Shown: piece by piece, positions 41,714-51,743 of the stretch
Layout: each line of letters starts with the position of its first letter
Numbering within the stretch: the stretch's first letter is position 1
DNA from: Coemansia sp. RSA 487
Taxonomy: Eukaryota; Kickxellomycota; Kickxellomycetes; Kickxellales; Kickxellaceae
Assembly: GCA_027577595.1 (NCBI GenBank)
Contig: JANBRJ010000001.1
Span: 124,001 to 188,000 of the forward strand
DNA: 64,000 nt
Direction of reading: 5' to 3'
Made by a program: the position numbers and the translations under genes
The notes under the pieces: generated by a model
Databases searched by the model: none
The model's input: only the letters and a program-made list of their open reading frames with translations
Told to the model about the DNA's origin: nothing

Positions 41714-44131
41714 CTAACGCAATACACGATGTGTCGTAGGGTAGTAGCGCTGATCATTTTGCCGCTTCTTGCCAAGTAACGGGGCTTCGGTTATGCCATT
41801 ATCCATACCGCCAGGCCGCGGTATCGGTTCCGGGTATAATGATAATGGACATCCATATCCAGTGCCCTGCTTGTCGTGAGCCCCGCCAAGCCGGTCTTTC
41901 TTGGCACCGCTGGCATGGTCGCCGGTCTCACTGCTTTTGATATCCCCAGCATTACATATGCTCGGATGACGGCTCATATCAGGCGACATGTCAAACAGAG
42001 GCACTGGCCCACTTTCAGATACCTGAGCCGACGGAAGGTCAATGTGGTTGCGGTGTTGGAACTGGAACTGGCCGACAGCGGGCTGTGGACCACGTTGCTG
42101 TTTTTGCGTCTCTGGCCGTTTCCACGCTTGGGGGTGGTCATTCTTGGCGTTATTATCGGAGGCAAAGTCAAACCCCATCTTGCGTCTTGGAGAAGCCATA
42201 TGGCCCAGGTCGGACTGCGAGCGCATGAATGACGGGTCCTTGCGCTTACGATTGATGCTATTGCCAGTAGCAGCAGCAGCAATAAAGTTTGCGCCATCAA
42301 GCGCGTCTCTGTTGATCTCCGCGTTGGCAGCTGCTATGGCCAGCAGTCCTTTGGTGGCGGAGGAGCCACCGTTACCAACAGACATCTGGATCTCGCTGTC
42401 CGAGGCACTTCCAATTGCGCCAAACGCAAACTCCGAGTCCTGGTGTACTTCAACAATATGAGTAGGCGGCGATGACGGCGGAAGCCTTGCGTGCGCTTGT
42501 ACAGGGATTTTGGGCGTCGCTTGAGCAGTTGCTGGCAGGTATGGCGTGTTTGGCTGCGACATAAGCTGCAGCGGATGTGAGTTCAGCTGTGACGACTCCG
42601 CGGTCAGGCTCTGCGTGCGTTGGCTGTCATCCAGCAGGGCATCGGGGTCGGCGACCGAAAAGTCCACGCCGTCGATAGACCACGAGGAGCCGTTGCATCT
42701 GGCTCTGAGCCATGGGTGGTGCAGTGCATCATCGATGGTGATCCTGTTTTTCGGGTCGACCTGGAGCATGCGGCACACGAGGTCGATGGCGTCCGGCGAC
42801 ACCGTGTCCCAGTATGGCGTCGGGAAGCTGTACATGCCGCCGATAATCTGGTCGCGCATGGGCGGCGGCGACAACTCATCCGAGAATGGCGGGAAGCCGC
42901 ATAAGCAGATGTACAGAACAACGCCGAGGCTCCACATGTCAACAAGGTGGTCGTACATGCCCAGCTGCCGAACAGTCAGCACCTCAGGCGCCACATACAT
43001 CGGCGTTCCGCAGACCGTTTTCATAAACATCTGTTCGCCCACGATCTTGGCCAGCCCAAAGTCTGCCAGCTTGATCCGCAGGCTCTGCTTGTCCTCCAGG
43101 AGGATGTTCTCCAGCTTGATATCGCGATGCACAATGCCCAGGCGGTTGAGGTGGCGGATGGCCAGCAGCAGCTGGAGCAGCACGCGTCGCGCGTCGTCCT
43201 CGGCCAAGTACTCGCGGCGCACAATCTCGTCAAACAGCTCGCCGTCGGCAGCCAGGTCGAGAACAAGGTACAGATAGTCGCTCTCTCGGAACACACCGTG
43301 TACTTGGACGATGGACGGGTGGCGGACGCGTGACAGGATCGACGTCTCGACCTGAAAGTTCTCGTCCATTTTCTTGCGCTTCTCCAGCTGCGTGATTCTG
43401 TTGCGGTCGATGATCTTTGCCGCGTAGCGCTCGCCCGTGACACGGTTAATCGCCACGCGCACCTGTGCAAACGCTCCTTTGCCCAGGTTGTCCGACAAAA
43501 AGTAGTTTTGCTTGAATAGGCATGGTTCTTGTCTGTGCACCTCGAGGTTCTGGAACACGTAAAAGCGGTCGTTGAAGTACGCCATGCCCTTTTCGGGCTG
43601 GTACCTCACAAACTGGATTTCATCGCCGTCGCGAAGCTCTACCGAGTTACTTTTGCCCACACGCTTGCCGTTGACGTAGGTGCCATTGGTGCTGGTATCC
43701 TCGAGGTACACACGGCTTCCGTTGGCAGCACCGTCCCTCCGGCTACTACTGCGGCTGTTGCTGCTGTTGCTGCTGCTGGGGCACTCGGCCTCAACGCGGT
43801 ATATGAGGCAGTGTCGGTTGCTTATGTGCGGGTTTTGGATACGAACGTCGCATGATTTGTGGCGACCAATGTAGTAGCCAAACTGTGTTGTGCCTGTTTG
43901 CGGCGACGAGGACTGCTCACTCGACGACCCGATATTTAGTTTGGAGCGCGTGAACATGGACTTTGTGCGCTCTAGAAGCACGGTCTTGTAGTCATCGGGG
44001 CTGAGCGCAAGAAGCACGCCCCAGACGCTGCGTGGCACCTGGTTGACCAGAAGCTGCTCCTGGAACAGTTGATTCAGACAGTCCATCTCTTGACTTTCGG
44101 TCAGTTGGTTGTTGCTGTCGTTTGGATTCAT
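41714..44131 (-). CDS. FHA-domain checkpoint kinase, Chk2/Cds1 family
   Basis: This 805-residue Ser/Thr kinase is likely to act in the DNA-damage or replication checkpoint. An FHA domain spans about 84-176 (YYIGRHKSCDVRI, HISNRH, TSTNGTYVNG) with a Ser-rich insertion around 115-137. The kinase domain runs about 210-475: glycine loop LGKGAFAQVRV, Lys239, HRDIKLEN (catalytic Asp336; Leu replaces the usual Pro), DFGLAK (Asp357), and CGTPMYVAPEV. One FHA before the kinase fits Cds1/Chk2 rather than Rad53, which has two. The roughly 330-residue tail is low-complexity, with KRKR-type basic stretches that could be nuclear signals. No SQ/TQ cluster stands out at the N-terminus. The start is the ATG at 44131. 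Confidence 0.92.
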   Translation of the reverse strand: MNPNDSNNQLTESQEMDCLNQLFQEQLLVNQVPRSVWGVLLALSPDDYKTVLLERTKSMFTRSKLNIGSSSEQSSSPQTGTTQFGYYIGRHKSCDVRIQNPHISNRHCLIYRVEAECPSSSNSSNSRSSSRRDGAANGSRVYLEDTSTNGTYVNGKRVGKSNSVELRDGDEIQFVRYQPEKGMAYFNDRFYVFQNLEVHRQEPCLFKQNYFLSDNLGKGAFAQVRVAINRVTGERYAAKIIDRNRITQLEKRKKMDENFQVETSILSRVRHPSIVQVHGVFRESDYLYLVLDLAADGELFDEIVRREYLAEDDARRVLLQLLLAIRHLNRLGIVHRDIKLENILLEDKQSLRIKLADFGLAKIVGEQMFMKTVCGTPMYVAPEVLTVRQLGMYDHLVDMWSLGVVLYICLCGFPPFSDELSPPPMRDQIIGGMYSFPTPYWDTVSPDAIDLVCRMLQVDPKNRITIDDALHHPWLRARCNGSSWSIDGVDFSVADPDALLDDSQRTQSLTAESSQLNSHPLQLMSQPNTPYLPATAQATPKIPVQAHARLPPSSPPTHIVEVHQDSEFAFGAIGSASDSEIQMSVGNGGSSATKGLLAIAAANAEINRDALDGANFIAAAATGNSINRKRKDPSFMRSQSDLGHMASPRRKMGFDFASDNNAKNDHPQAWKRPETQKQQRGPQPAVGQFQFQHRNHIDLPSAQVSESGPVPLFDMSPDMSRHPSICNAGDIKSSETGDHASGAKKDRLGGAHDKQGTGYGCPLSLYPEPIPRPGGMDNGITEAPLLGKKRQNDQRYYPTTHRVLR

Positions 44132-45549
44132 GGCTGTGAGTGGGATCTGTTGTTTATGCAGAAAAGAGCGTGTCTTTTTATGTTATCTTAACGTGTAGGC
44201 GCGTATTATTTATTCAGCGTGGATGAGATGGTATCGCAATCAATAAATAAAGTACAAAACAAGAGAAGGCTGGGGGATTTTTTTTAGAAAAGGGCTGTTA
44301 CAAGAAGAATGATATAGCAAAGTTAGAGCGAGTACAGGAGCGAAAGAGAGGAGTCGTAAATAGCACAAGCTGAGAACAGCAAAAAACAATGCGAAGACGT
44401 GAAGACACGACGCCAATCCAGGCTGCCACCAAACAAGATGATCCCGAATTCAGTAGCAGAGAAACAAGTAAGCGAAGGGAGAGGAGGGAAGCGAGGGACC
44501 GTTAACTAAAGAAAAAAGTCTGCTTTTGTTTGTGTGGCACTTTTGTTCCCTGTTGTTCCTCTTGTTTGACACCAGGGACCAGCAAAATAAGCATATATAT
44601 GTTAATAACCGATGACGACTGGAAAAGAAAAGGGAGGGGGTTAGAGAAAAGAGAAGCAAATTTTCTGGGTGCTTGGAAGAAAGGTTTTTTGTGTAGGTTT
44701 TTTTTTGGACTTTGGCGGTCCCACACAGGCTATGCGGTAAAAACAAAAAGTAGCTGATTTCGAGATTTCCAACGCAGACGCATGCGATAGTACAGGTTCG
44801 CTGCTCTGGAAGTGATGTCTTTCAAAGCAGATGACGTTGACACCGTGAATAGCAAAATACAGGTCTAGATTGACACAACCAAACACTTTTACAGATGCAG
44901 TGATGGGCTATTCGAAAGATATGAAAAATAGACCGGGACCATAGACGAGAAGTAGAACAGAGAGCGACTGCGGAATCGTTACAACAGCAAGGATACGAAT
45001 ATTGGCAGCAGAGATATGAAGAAGAAGCAGCGGAGGAGACAAGAAAGGGAAGGGATGTTCGTTCTTGATTGTTGCGCCAAAAGAGACAGCAATGTCTCGG
45101 ATCTCGAATGCCTTAAGTGTTTCTTCCGCAGATGCAGCAGCGCCACAAACTCTCGCATTCTTGGTTGGTACCCGCTTTTTACGTGACGCCTGCAAAAGAC
45201 ACTGCGTCCTTGATTCATCCCCTGCTTCAACGCTTTGTTCATCCGGATATTGTTTGGCGCAGATAATCATACCTCAAACTCTGCCCTTGTTTTCATTCTT
45301 AAGCAACACAGAAACTACTATTCAATAGACGGAGAGTCAGGCTTGGATGTGGCTAGAGCTGTTTTTTTTTGAAAATCAATAGAAGTGGTTCCAAAGCAAA
45401 ATTCTACAAGCCTCTGGCCAGCAATAATGAAGAAAGGAAAAGAAAAGATGAGGGAATGTCGACACCTCAAAAAACAGAGCAGAACAGAACAAAGCATAAA
45501 TGGACGGAGACCCCCTAAAACTGCGGATGCAATACAGTGCATCTGTCCT
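44132..45549 (-). promoter_or_regulatory. upstream region of the checkpoint kinase and 3' side of the p24 gene
   Basis: About 1.4 kb on the minus strand between the p24 stop and the kinase start. It contains an ATG-started open frame at 44908-45270 (120 codons), without a known domain, that could be a small gene or an upstream frame. The rest is A-rich on the plus strand (pyrimidine-rich on the kinase's sense strand), like the leaders of other genes. Confidence 0.35.
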
Positions 45550-46295
45550 TTACAAGCGCGATCTCTTTGCAGTGAACAGCGCACGGATCGCATAGACCTG
45601 GATAACGGCAACCAGAACAACGCACAAGCTCTCTAAGATCGAGAACCACCAGACACGCGACTCGGTCGAAGATACAGTGGCAAAGTTGCGATTTTCGCGG
45701 AGACGGAAGTATTTCATGAATTTGGTGATCTGCTGCAAGTCGCTTGCAATGCCAACGACGCTGTTCATGACCTCATCACGCTTTGTGCGCTTGGCAATGT
45801 CCTCGGGCCGCGCTTCATCTTCGACTGTGATGTCGAACTCGACGAGCTTGTCGGCAAACGACGCCAGGCCGTTCTTAAAGCAGAACGCGTACTCGCCCAC
45901 TTGTGTTGCCGTAAATACGAAGTCGCCCTGCCGCTCGGCCTCACCCTTGAACAGCGGCCGGTTGTTGGGGCCCTCGACCTCGTAGTCAATGTCAAAGTTT
46001 CCACCCTGGTGTACCTACAAACGCGAAAATGGAAAATAAGAGGTCCTTAGCTAAACATCTAAAAAGCTGTAGTTTGTGTATTCCTCCTCCTCCTTCTCCT
46101 TCTCCTTCGAGGCAATAGCTTTAACGAATAAAGTTACTAAAGCAGACGTACCGCAAAGAAAAAGGCGATTTTCTTTCCTGGGGAATCGGCCCACGCAAAG
46201 TAGCAGGACTTTTCGTGCGAGGCAATCCATTTGCGAAGCGTCACTGCATTCACCATCGCCAGAAGGGCGAGCAGAAGCACAAGTTTTCTCAGCAT
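45550..46295 (-). CDS. p24/emp24 cargo receptor, two exons
   Basis: Exons are 46295-46152 and 46014-45550, giving 202 residues. The donor GCG|GTACGT and acceptor TTGTAG are in phase. p24 proteins cycle between ER and Golgi in COPII/COPI vesicles and help sort cargo such as GPI-anchored proteins. A signal peptide lies at about 1-17. The GOLD domain has Cys31 and Cys92, the usual disulphide pair (HEKSCYFAW, GEYAFCFKNG), and VHQGGNFDIDYEV spans the splice. A coiled coil and one TM near 165-187 follow. The tail ends RALFTAKRSRL, with Leu-Phe where many p24 proteins have a Phe-Phe COP-binding pair and basic residues at the end. It shares a 303-base region with the divergent Swp1 gene. Confidence 0.93.
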
Positions 46296-46598
46296 CTTGT
46301 CGTCGAAATATGTAATGAACAAGAAGAAATTAAATAAACAAGTTGCAAATGAAATAAAGGAAAGTAGAAATGAATCCAAACTCAGTTACTTCAATTTGTT
46401 GTCAAGAGAGGCTTTGCTGCCACGACGGTCGCTGTGATTGGCTGAGCCAGTCGATTAAGCACCATTTAGCGTGATAAAGTGGTGGTGGGTTTCATTTTCG
46501 AATCCTGGTCGAATTAAACGAAACATAAACACATTGTGGTTTGCTTGTTTTGCTCCTTCATTTCGAATTACTCATTTAGTTTATATTGCAAGCACAGA
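46296..46598. promoter_or_regulatory. bidirectional promoter between p24 and Swp1
   Basis: A 303-base spacer separates the two divergent start codons, both genes of the early secretory pathway. An inverted CCAAT box (ATTGG, 46437-46441) sits near the middle and overlaps the palindrome-like GGCTGAGCC. Shared control is inferred from distance and common function. Confidence 0.5.
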
Positions 46599-47465
46599 AT
46601 GAAGCCCAACGGTTTGCAAAGCACCTGGACACACAAACACGTACTATGCTTTTTAGCATTGCTGCTGTGCATCTCGACGGTCAGTGGCGACCTACTTGCT
46701 CAGAACGTCAAAGTGAAGGTGATGGAGCGCACAGGAGACAAGCTCTTTGACCAGCAGCTCAGCGGACCCGGCACGCTGGAAGGAGCCCCGAAAATCAGCG
46801 CAACGACGCCCCTGTCAATTACCTTTGACGTGGTGACTGCCGGAACAGAACAAGAAGCAGCAACCGTGGACCAAGCGTTCGTCAGTCTACACAACCTAGC
46901 TACCGGCGACGAAGTCGGACTGGTTGCAAAGCAGACGAAGCGCGGGTCGTACAAGATGGATTTGTCGCGCAAGAACTTCCGTACGCATTTCAGCAGCGCG
47001 CCGGGAACATACAACGCTGCATTGATTCTTGGGTCGTTTACCGACGGCGGCGTGTTCTACGAGCTCGGCGACATTATCATTGCTGGCAAAGAGAAGCAAA
47101 AGCGTGACGTTGCTGTGTATGGGGCCAAGCCCGAGATTCGCCACAGGTTTTCGGATGCGCAGAAGATGCCCAACGCGGCGGTTTCGCTTGCGTTCACAGC
47201 AGCAGCTGTGGCGCCGCTGGTCGTTTTGCTTGGCGCTTGGGCAAGACTGGGCGTCAATGCTGCCGATCTGAAGAAGGAGGCTGTGGGATCGGTGGCCTTC
47301 ATGGGGCTTGTTTCGGCGTACATGGCACTGGCCATGGCCTACTGGGTGGGCGTCAAGCTCTTCCCGACGCTTGCGTATGCGCTGGCGCTGGCGCTCCCGA
47401 CATATCTGGCTGGTCAGTACGCGCTGTCGCGGCGGATCCAAGACAACATTGGCAGCAGCCGCTGA
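46599..47465 (+). CDS. SWP1: oligosaccharyltransferase subunit, Swp1/ribophorin II family
   Basis: This 288-residue protein is a subunit of the ER complex that transfers N-glycans to nascent proteins. A hydrophobic signal segment at about 16-33 (CFLALLLCISTVSG) precedes a luminal beta-rich domain (about 34-185). Three C-terminal TMs lie at about 201-224, 234-256 and 259-277. The segment after the luminal part (KPEIRHRFSDAQKMPN) is characteristic of ribophorin II C-terminal regions. The size is close to yeast Swp1 (about 286) and far shorter than animal ribophorin II. The ATG at 46599 gives a complete signal peptide. It is divergent with the p24 gene. Confidence 0.92.
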   Translation: MKPNGLQSTWTHKHVLCFLALLLCISTVSGDLLAQNVKVKVMERTGDKLFDQQLSGPGTLEGAPKISATTPLSITFDVVTAGTEQEAATVDQAFVSLHNLATGDEVGLVAKQTKRGSYKMDLSRKNFRTHFSSAPGTYNAALILGSFTDGGVFYELGDIIIAGKEKQKRDVAVYGAKPEIRHRFSDAQKMPNAAVSLAFTAAAVAPLVVLLGAWARLGVNAADLKKEAVGSVAFMGLVSAYMALAMAYWVGVKLFPTLAYALALALPTYLAGQYALSRRIQDNIGSSR

Positions 47466-48058
47466 ACAACTCTCTGCCTTACAGGCTGATCTTTTCTGCC
47501 TCGGAGGAATGGCGGCCACGTGCCCTCGCCGTTTGCTTACTTTTGCCACCGTACTTGAGACGGTGTTTCGACGATCGGAGAAATTGGGGAAGGGGATGCA
47601 AGCAGCTCCTGTTTTTTTTGGCAAGCGAAACAAAAGAGCGGCGGATTTTCAGCGCTGCAAAAAATTTTCAGCATATCTGATGTACAACTTGATAAAAAAA
47701 AAGCAGTCTAAAAAGCGCTTATTTGAAAAGAAGTTATCCGCCTTTGTGAGTCTATCTTTTGCTTTTCTGTCTTCGGCCCTGTAGATTGTATCCACTCTTT
47801 TGAGCCTTTTTCTTTCTTAAACAGCAGAAGCAGAAGTAAGAGCAAAAGCAGAGTCCCCTCCATCTATATCCTTAGTCGTCTTTTGTCTTGTGATTTTACT
47901 CGTGCCCAGACACGATTACACGGTTTCTCCACCTCTCTCTTTTCAGCTCTGTTAGCTTCAATCGTTTTCTTTTGAATTCAATTGAGTGATTCTATCTTAA
48001 TTTGTCCACGCTTTTCTCGTCAACAGACCAAACCTTGCCGATTTTTCTTGCCTAGATA
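47466..48058 (+). promoter_or_regulatory. spacer and pyrimidine-rich leader of PRS5
   Basis: The first part is the 3' side of the Swp1 gene. The last 300 bases are C/T-rich on the plus strand with TTTTCTT-type tracts, resembling other leaders here. No gene is visible. Confidence 0.4.
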
Positions 48059-49906
48059 ATGCGTAACGCAAAGATATTCGCAGGAACGTCGCATCTAGCG
48101 CTTGCGCAGCGCGTGGCATCGTACCTGGGAGCAGAGCTGGCGCCGGTGAGCCTTCGACGCTACACGAATCGCGAGACAACGGTGGACCTTGGGTGCTCAG
48201 TACGTGGGCAGGACGTGTACATCCTGCAAAGCGGATCGATCACCACAAACGACCACTTCATGGAGGCGCTGATCATGGTAAGTGCGGCAAAGCTGGCCAG
48301 TGCGCGCAAAATCACGGTGGTGATGCCGTACTTCCCGTATTCAAAGCAGAGCAAGAAGAAGAAGAGGCGCGGGGCGATTTCGGGCAAGCTGGTGGCCAGT
48401 ATGCTGACGGTATCGGGAGCCGACCACATCATCACTATGGATTTGCATGCATCGCAGATGTCAGGCTTTTTCACGATTCCCGTAGACAATCTGTTTTCGG
48501 AGCCAACGATTGCGCGCTGGCTGATCGAGAACGTCATCAGGAACCACGACGGGAAGGGCGAGAACCCTGTGGGCTCCGAGGGCGTCGTGGTTGTTGCCAA
48601 GAACGCCGGCGGCGCCAAGCGTGTCACTGCTCTGGCCGACCGTCTGGGCTCATCGTTTGCTCTGATCCACACAGACAACGCGCCAACCACAAGACCCTTT
48701 TCGCGCACTCCGTCCACAGTCGCCTTGCATACGCTGCCCCAGACGCCGCGCGGCCCAGGGATGTTTGCCAGCGCTGTCAACTCGATCCCTATCACGTCGC
48801 CACGTGCGCAGTCGCCGTCGCCGCTGCGCGAATCATCAATGAACTACAACAAGGGCTCGCATACGGATTTGGATCTCCAGACGATTGTCGATGCATCCGA
48901 TTCCCAAAACTCCGCTGCTACCGCAGCCGCCAGCGGCTCTGCTCGCGCCAAGAGCAACAGCATTAGCTACAGCGATGCAGCCAAGGGCAGCGGAGGGAAG
49001 AAGAGCAAAAAGTCTAACAAGAAACAGTCGGCAAAGAGCGAAAAGCGAGCCGACGCAATCGATGCAGTCATTTCGAGCATGCAGCGCGCATCGTTCTACG
49101 TCAGCCCAATTCTGGGTGCCGACGAGCATCCGCCCGAGCCCGAGGAGCTGGACATCGACGAAGTCAGCTCGCCACACTCGGGGATCGAGATCACTGAGGC
49201 GCTCAACCGCTCCGATGACGACGACGACGACGATGACGACGAGAACAATCTGATGGAAATGGTCAACACGCCTGTCGAAGAGTGCCCGGACGCCAACAGC
49301 TCTGTAGCACAGAACGTCGAGGCAATCTCGCAGGCAGCAGCCGGCATCTTGGAGCAAAGGCGGCAGCGCAGCATGACGCGCCCAGCTGCAGTGCCCGTGG
49401 CTGGGTCGACAGGGTCGCCGTCGCGGCGCAGCACAGTAACGGGGGGTCCGCCGCTGATCCACCGCATCACGTCTGGCACGCGACTGCAGTCGGATCCGCC
49501 GCTGCGGCCGCCGGTGGCCGTGACGTCGTGGCACAAGAAGCGCAACGCACGTATTACGCTGATCGGCGACGTGCGCAACAAGCTGGTGCTTCTGCTAGAC
49601 GACATGATCGACCATCCGTCGTCGTTCCTCACCGCCGCCGAGCATCTGATGATGCACTGCGGCGCGCGTGCTGTATATATCGTGGCGTCGCACGGGCTGT
49701 TCAGCGGGTCGTCGCTGGGTGAGGTTGAGATCTGCCCCTACGTACACAGAGTCATTGTCTCAAACTCTTTCCCAATTCCCCCTGAGCTCACGTCTGCGTC
49801 ATCAAAGCTGGTCCAGATCGACGTTGCCCCGCTCCTGGCAGAGGCCATCCGCCGCAACCACAACGGCGAGTCCGTCTCCTACCTCTTTGACCGCAATCCG
49901 TGGTAG
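48059..49906 (+). CDS. PRS5: ribose-phosphate pyrophosphokinase subunit, Prs5 type, with large insert
   Basis: This 615-residue protein belongs to the enzymes that make PRPP for nucleotide, His and Trp synthesis. The N-terminal half holds the catalytic loop (KKKKRRGAISGKLVA) and MDLHASQMSGFF. The C-terminal half has DDMIDHPSSFLTAAEHL in place of the usual D-D-x-x-D-T-G-G/A-T PRPP loop, the same change as in yeast Prs5. Between them, about residues 210-488, is a low-complexity insert with Ser/Ala-rich parts, a Lys-rich run (GKKSKKSNKKQS) and eight Asp in a row. Yeast Prs5 also has a large non-homologous region here, tied to cell-integrity signalling (known for yeast; inferred here). It likely works as a partner of canonical Prs subunits. 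The ATG at 48059 fits the family start. Confidence 0.92.
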   Translation: MRNAKIFAGTSHLALAQRVASYLGAELAPVSLRRYTNRETTVDLGCSVRGQDVYILQSGSITTNDHFMEALIMVSAAKLASARKITVVMPYFPYSKQSKKKKRRGAISGKLVASMLTVSGADHIITMDLHASQMSGFFTIPVDNLFSEPTIARWLIENVIRNHDGKGENPVGSEGVVVVAKNAGGAKRVTALADRLGSSFALIHTDNAPTTRPFSRTPSTVALHTLPQTPRGPGMFASAVNSIPITSPRAQSPSPLRESSMNYNKGSHTDLDLQTIVDASDSQNSAATAAASGSARAKSNSISYSDAAKGSGGKKSKKSNKKQSAKSEKRADAIDAVISSMQRASFYVSPILGADEHPPEPEELDIDEVSSPHSGIEITEALNRSDDDDDDDDDENNLMEMVNTPVEECPDANSSVAQNVEAISQAAAGILEQRRQRSMTRPAAVPVAGSTGSPSRRSTVTGGPPLIHRITSGTRLQSDPPLRPPVAVTSWHKKRNARITLIGDVRNKLVLLLDDMIDHPSSFLTAAEHLMMHCGARAVYIVASHGLFSGSSLGEVEICPYVHRVIVSNSFPIPPELTSASSKLVQIDVAPLLAEAIRRNHNGESVSYLFDRNPW

Positions 49907-50211
49907 ATAGGTAGGCTGTCGGCTTGTATCGTTATTAAAACGTTGTGGCTTTTCCCATCCTTTTAAACAACCTATCTATTATATATTGTGTTCTTTATCT
50001 TTATACTTTATACTGCAATTCATCATACTTGCTTCTATCAACAAAGAACTGGATTTTTCTGGCGATGCCAGATTTATTGATCTGCTGAATCAGATCAGTC
50101 CAGCCTTCTCATGATCACTGATTTCAGCTTATCATTGTTTAACTTTTTTTTTTGAACTCCCTTTTATTTGTCAAATACTCTCTAATTTGCATTTACTAGA
50201 TTTGAATCCCA

Positions 50212-51138
50212 ATGATGAATTCAGTTATATCCCAAGGCTCAAAAACGCTTGCTGGCCGGAGCCTGCGAAGAGCGACGAGCCTTGCAGCAGCAACACACCG
50301 AGCAAGCAGCAGCAACTTTAGCACAACAATGCACACACAGGCGGAGACCGAAAAGCAAGAAGATCATACAACAACAACACACTTTGGGTTCAAGACAGTG
50401 CCCAAGGAGATGAAGGAATCGCTTGTGCGGAACGTGTTTTCCAATGTTGCGTCCAAGTACGACCTGATGAACGATGCAATGAGCGTCGGCGTCCACCGAC
50501 TATGGAAGGACCACTTTATCCGCAAAATGGCACCAGCTCCAGGCACCAAGCTCCTAGACGTTGCTGGTGGCACGGGCGACATTGCGCAGCGCTTTCTACA
50601 GTACCAAGAGAGGATTAACGGAGATAACGTATCGTCTGTCCATCTTGTGGACATCAACCCGGAGATGCTGCAAGAGGGAGAGCGGCGGTTCTCAGGTTCC
50701 AAGTGGGCACTCGAGGACCGCGTCGCGTTTACCGTCGGCAACGCCGAGAACCTCGAGTTCATTGAAGACAATAGCTTTGACGTGTACACAATTTCGTTTG
50801 GCATCCGCAATTGCACAAACCCCGATCGCGTGGTGCGCGAAGCCTTCCGCGTACTTAAGCCTGGCGGCCGCTTCATGTGCTTAGAGTTCTCGCGCGTCGA
50901 TAACCCTGTTCTGGCTGCGCTCTACGACGCCCACTCGTTCCACGTCATCCCAGCGCTTGGCGAGCTGTTGGCCAACGACCGCAAATCCTATGAGTACCTT
51001 GTTGAGAGCATCCGCCGCTTCCCGCCACAGAACGAGTTTGCCCAGATCATCCGCGACGCCGGATTCACTACCATCGGCAAAGGGTACGAGAACCTGACCT
51101 TTGGCACTGTGGCAATACACTCGGGATACAAGTTTTAA
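50212..51138 (+). CDS. COQ5: 2-methoxy-6-polyprenyl-1,4-benzoquinol methylase, mitochondrial Coq5
   Basis: This 308-residue SAM-dependent C-methyltransferase makes the C-methyl group of ubiquinone. The Ser/Arg/Ala-rich N-terminus without acidic residues (about 1-36) is a mitochondrial presequence. Family marks are YDLMNDAMSVGVHRLWKDHF (UbiE signature 1), LLDVAGGTGDIA (SAM motif I, about 117-128), and VLKPGGRFMCLEFS (signature 2). The end, TFGTVAIHSGYKF, is typical of the family. Length equals yeast Coq5 within one residue. It probably acts in the matrix-side CoQ synthome with Coq3, Coq4, Coq6, Coq7 and Coq9 (known for the family). The spacer to PRS5 is 305 bases, pyrimidine-rich, with no extra gene. 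Confidence 0.96.
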   Translation: MMNSVISQGSKTLAGRSLRRATSLAAATHRASSSNFSTTMHTQAETEKQEDHTTTTHFGFKTVPKEMKESLVRNVFSNVASKYDLMNDAMSVGVHRLWKDHFIRKMAPAPGTKLLDVAGGTGDIAQRFLQYQERINGDNVSSVHLVDINPEMLQEGERRFSGSKWALEDRVAFTVGNAENLEFIEDNSFDVYTISFGIRNCTNPDRVVREAFRVLKPGGRFMCLEFSRVDNPVLAALYDAHSFHVIPALGELLANDRKSYEYLVESIRRFPPQNEFAQIIRDAGFTTIGKGYENLTFGTVAIHSGYKF

Positions 51139-51743
51139 AAATAGATCCCGCCTGTTTATGAAGTAAATGCATGTAAAAATTGGATTCTATTCTTGGATTC
51201 CAAGCGTCTGGTCTTTGTCCACCAATTTGTAAATGTTGAAAATTAAAGAGATCGGCCATCTGCTGCCCCTCCCCCGTCCATCCGCTGCTCCATTGTTCAG
51301 CTAGCTTGTTTTACAGCCATCTCTCCCTTCACATCTGTTTTGAACTTGCCTGGCTCTCCCCTCATGGGCACCATTGTTTATTTTCTGTTTGAATCTCGTG
51401 GTTGCATATTCTTACGGCTCCATCAGCAATATGGCGATGCTTGTGCATCTCTTTTTTCTTTCTTTTTTTTACCATCTGGCATCCATTGTTGCTGTGAGCT
51501 GCAGGATGCCATCATAGTTTTGTCTGTCTGTTTGTATATTGTGTTCCTTCTCTTCTCCCAACTCTAGTTTGTGTATTTTTATTCTAAGCGTTCCTACTGC
51601 CAGGCGTTTATTTATATTTGCTTGTTACTCGTTCCACACTTTGAATTTGCATAAAAACACTAATAGTCCTCACCCACCTTTCTACGCGGCTGCTGATATT
51701 GCCTAGCTTCAAACATATACACATATAAACGTGGCAGACGTTG
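51139..51743 (+). promoter_or_regulatory. spacer and leader of the kelch-type gene
   Basis: About 600 bases with a pyrimidine-rich plus strand and no supported open frame. It contains the 3' end of COQ5 and the leader of the next gene. Confidence 0.4.
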
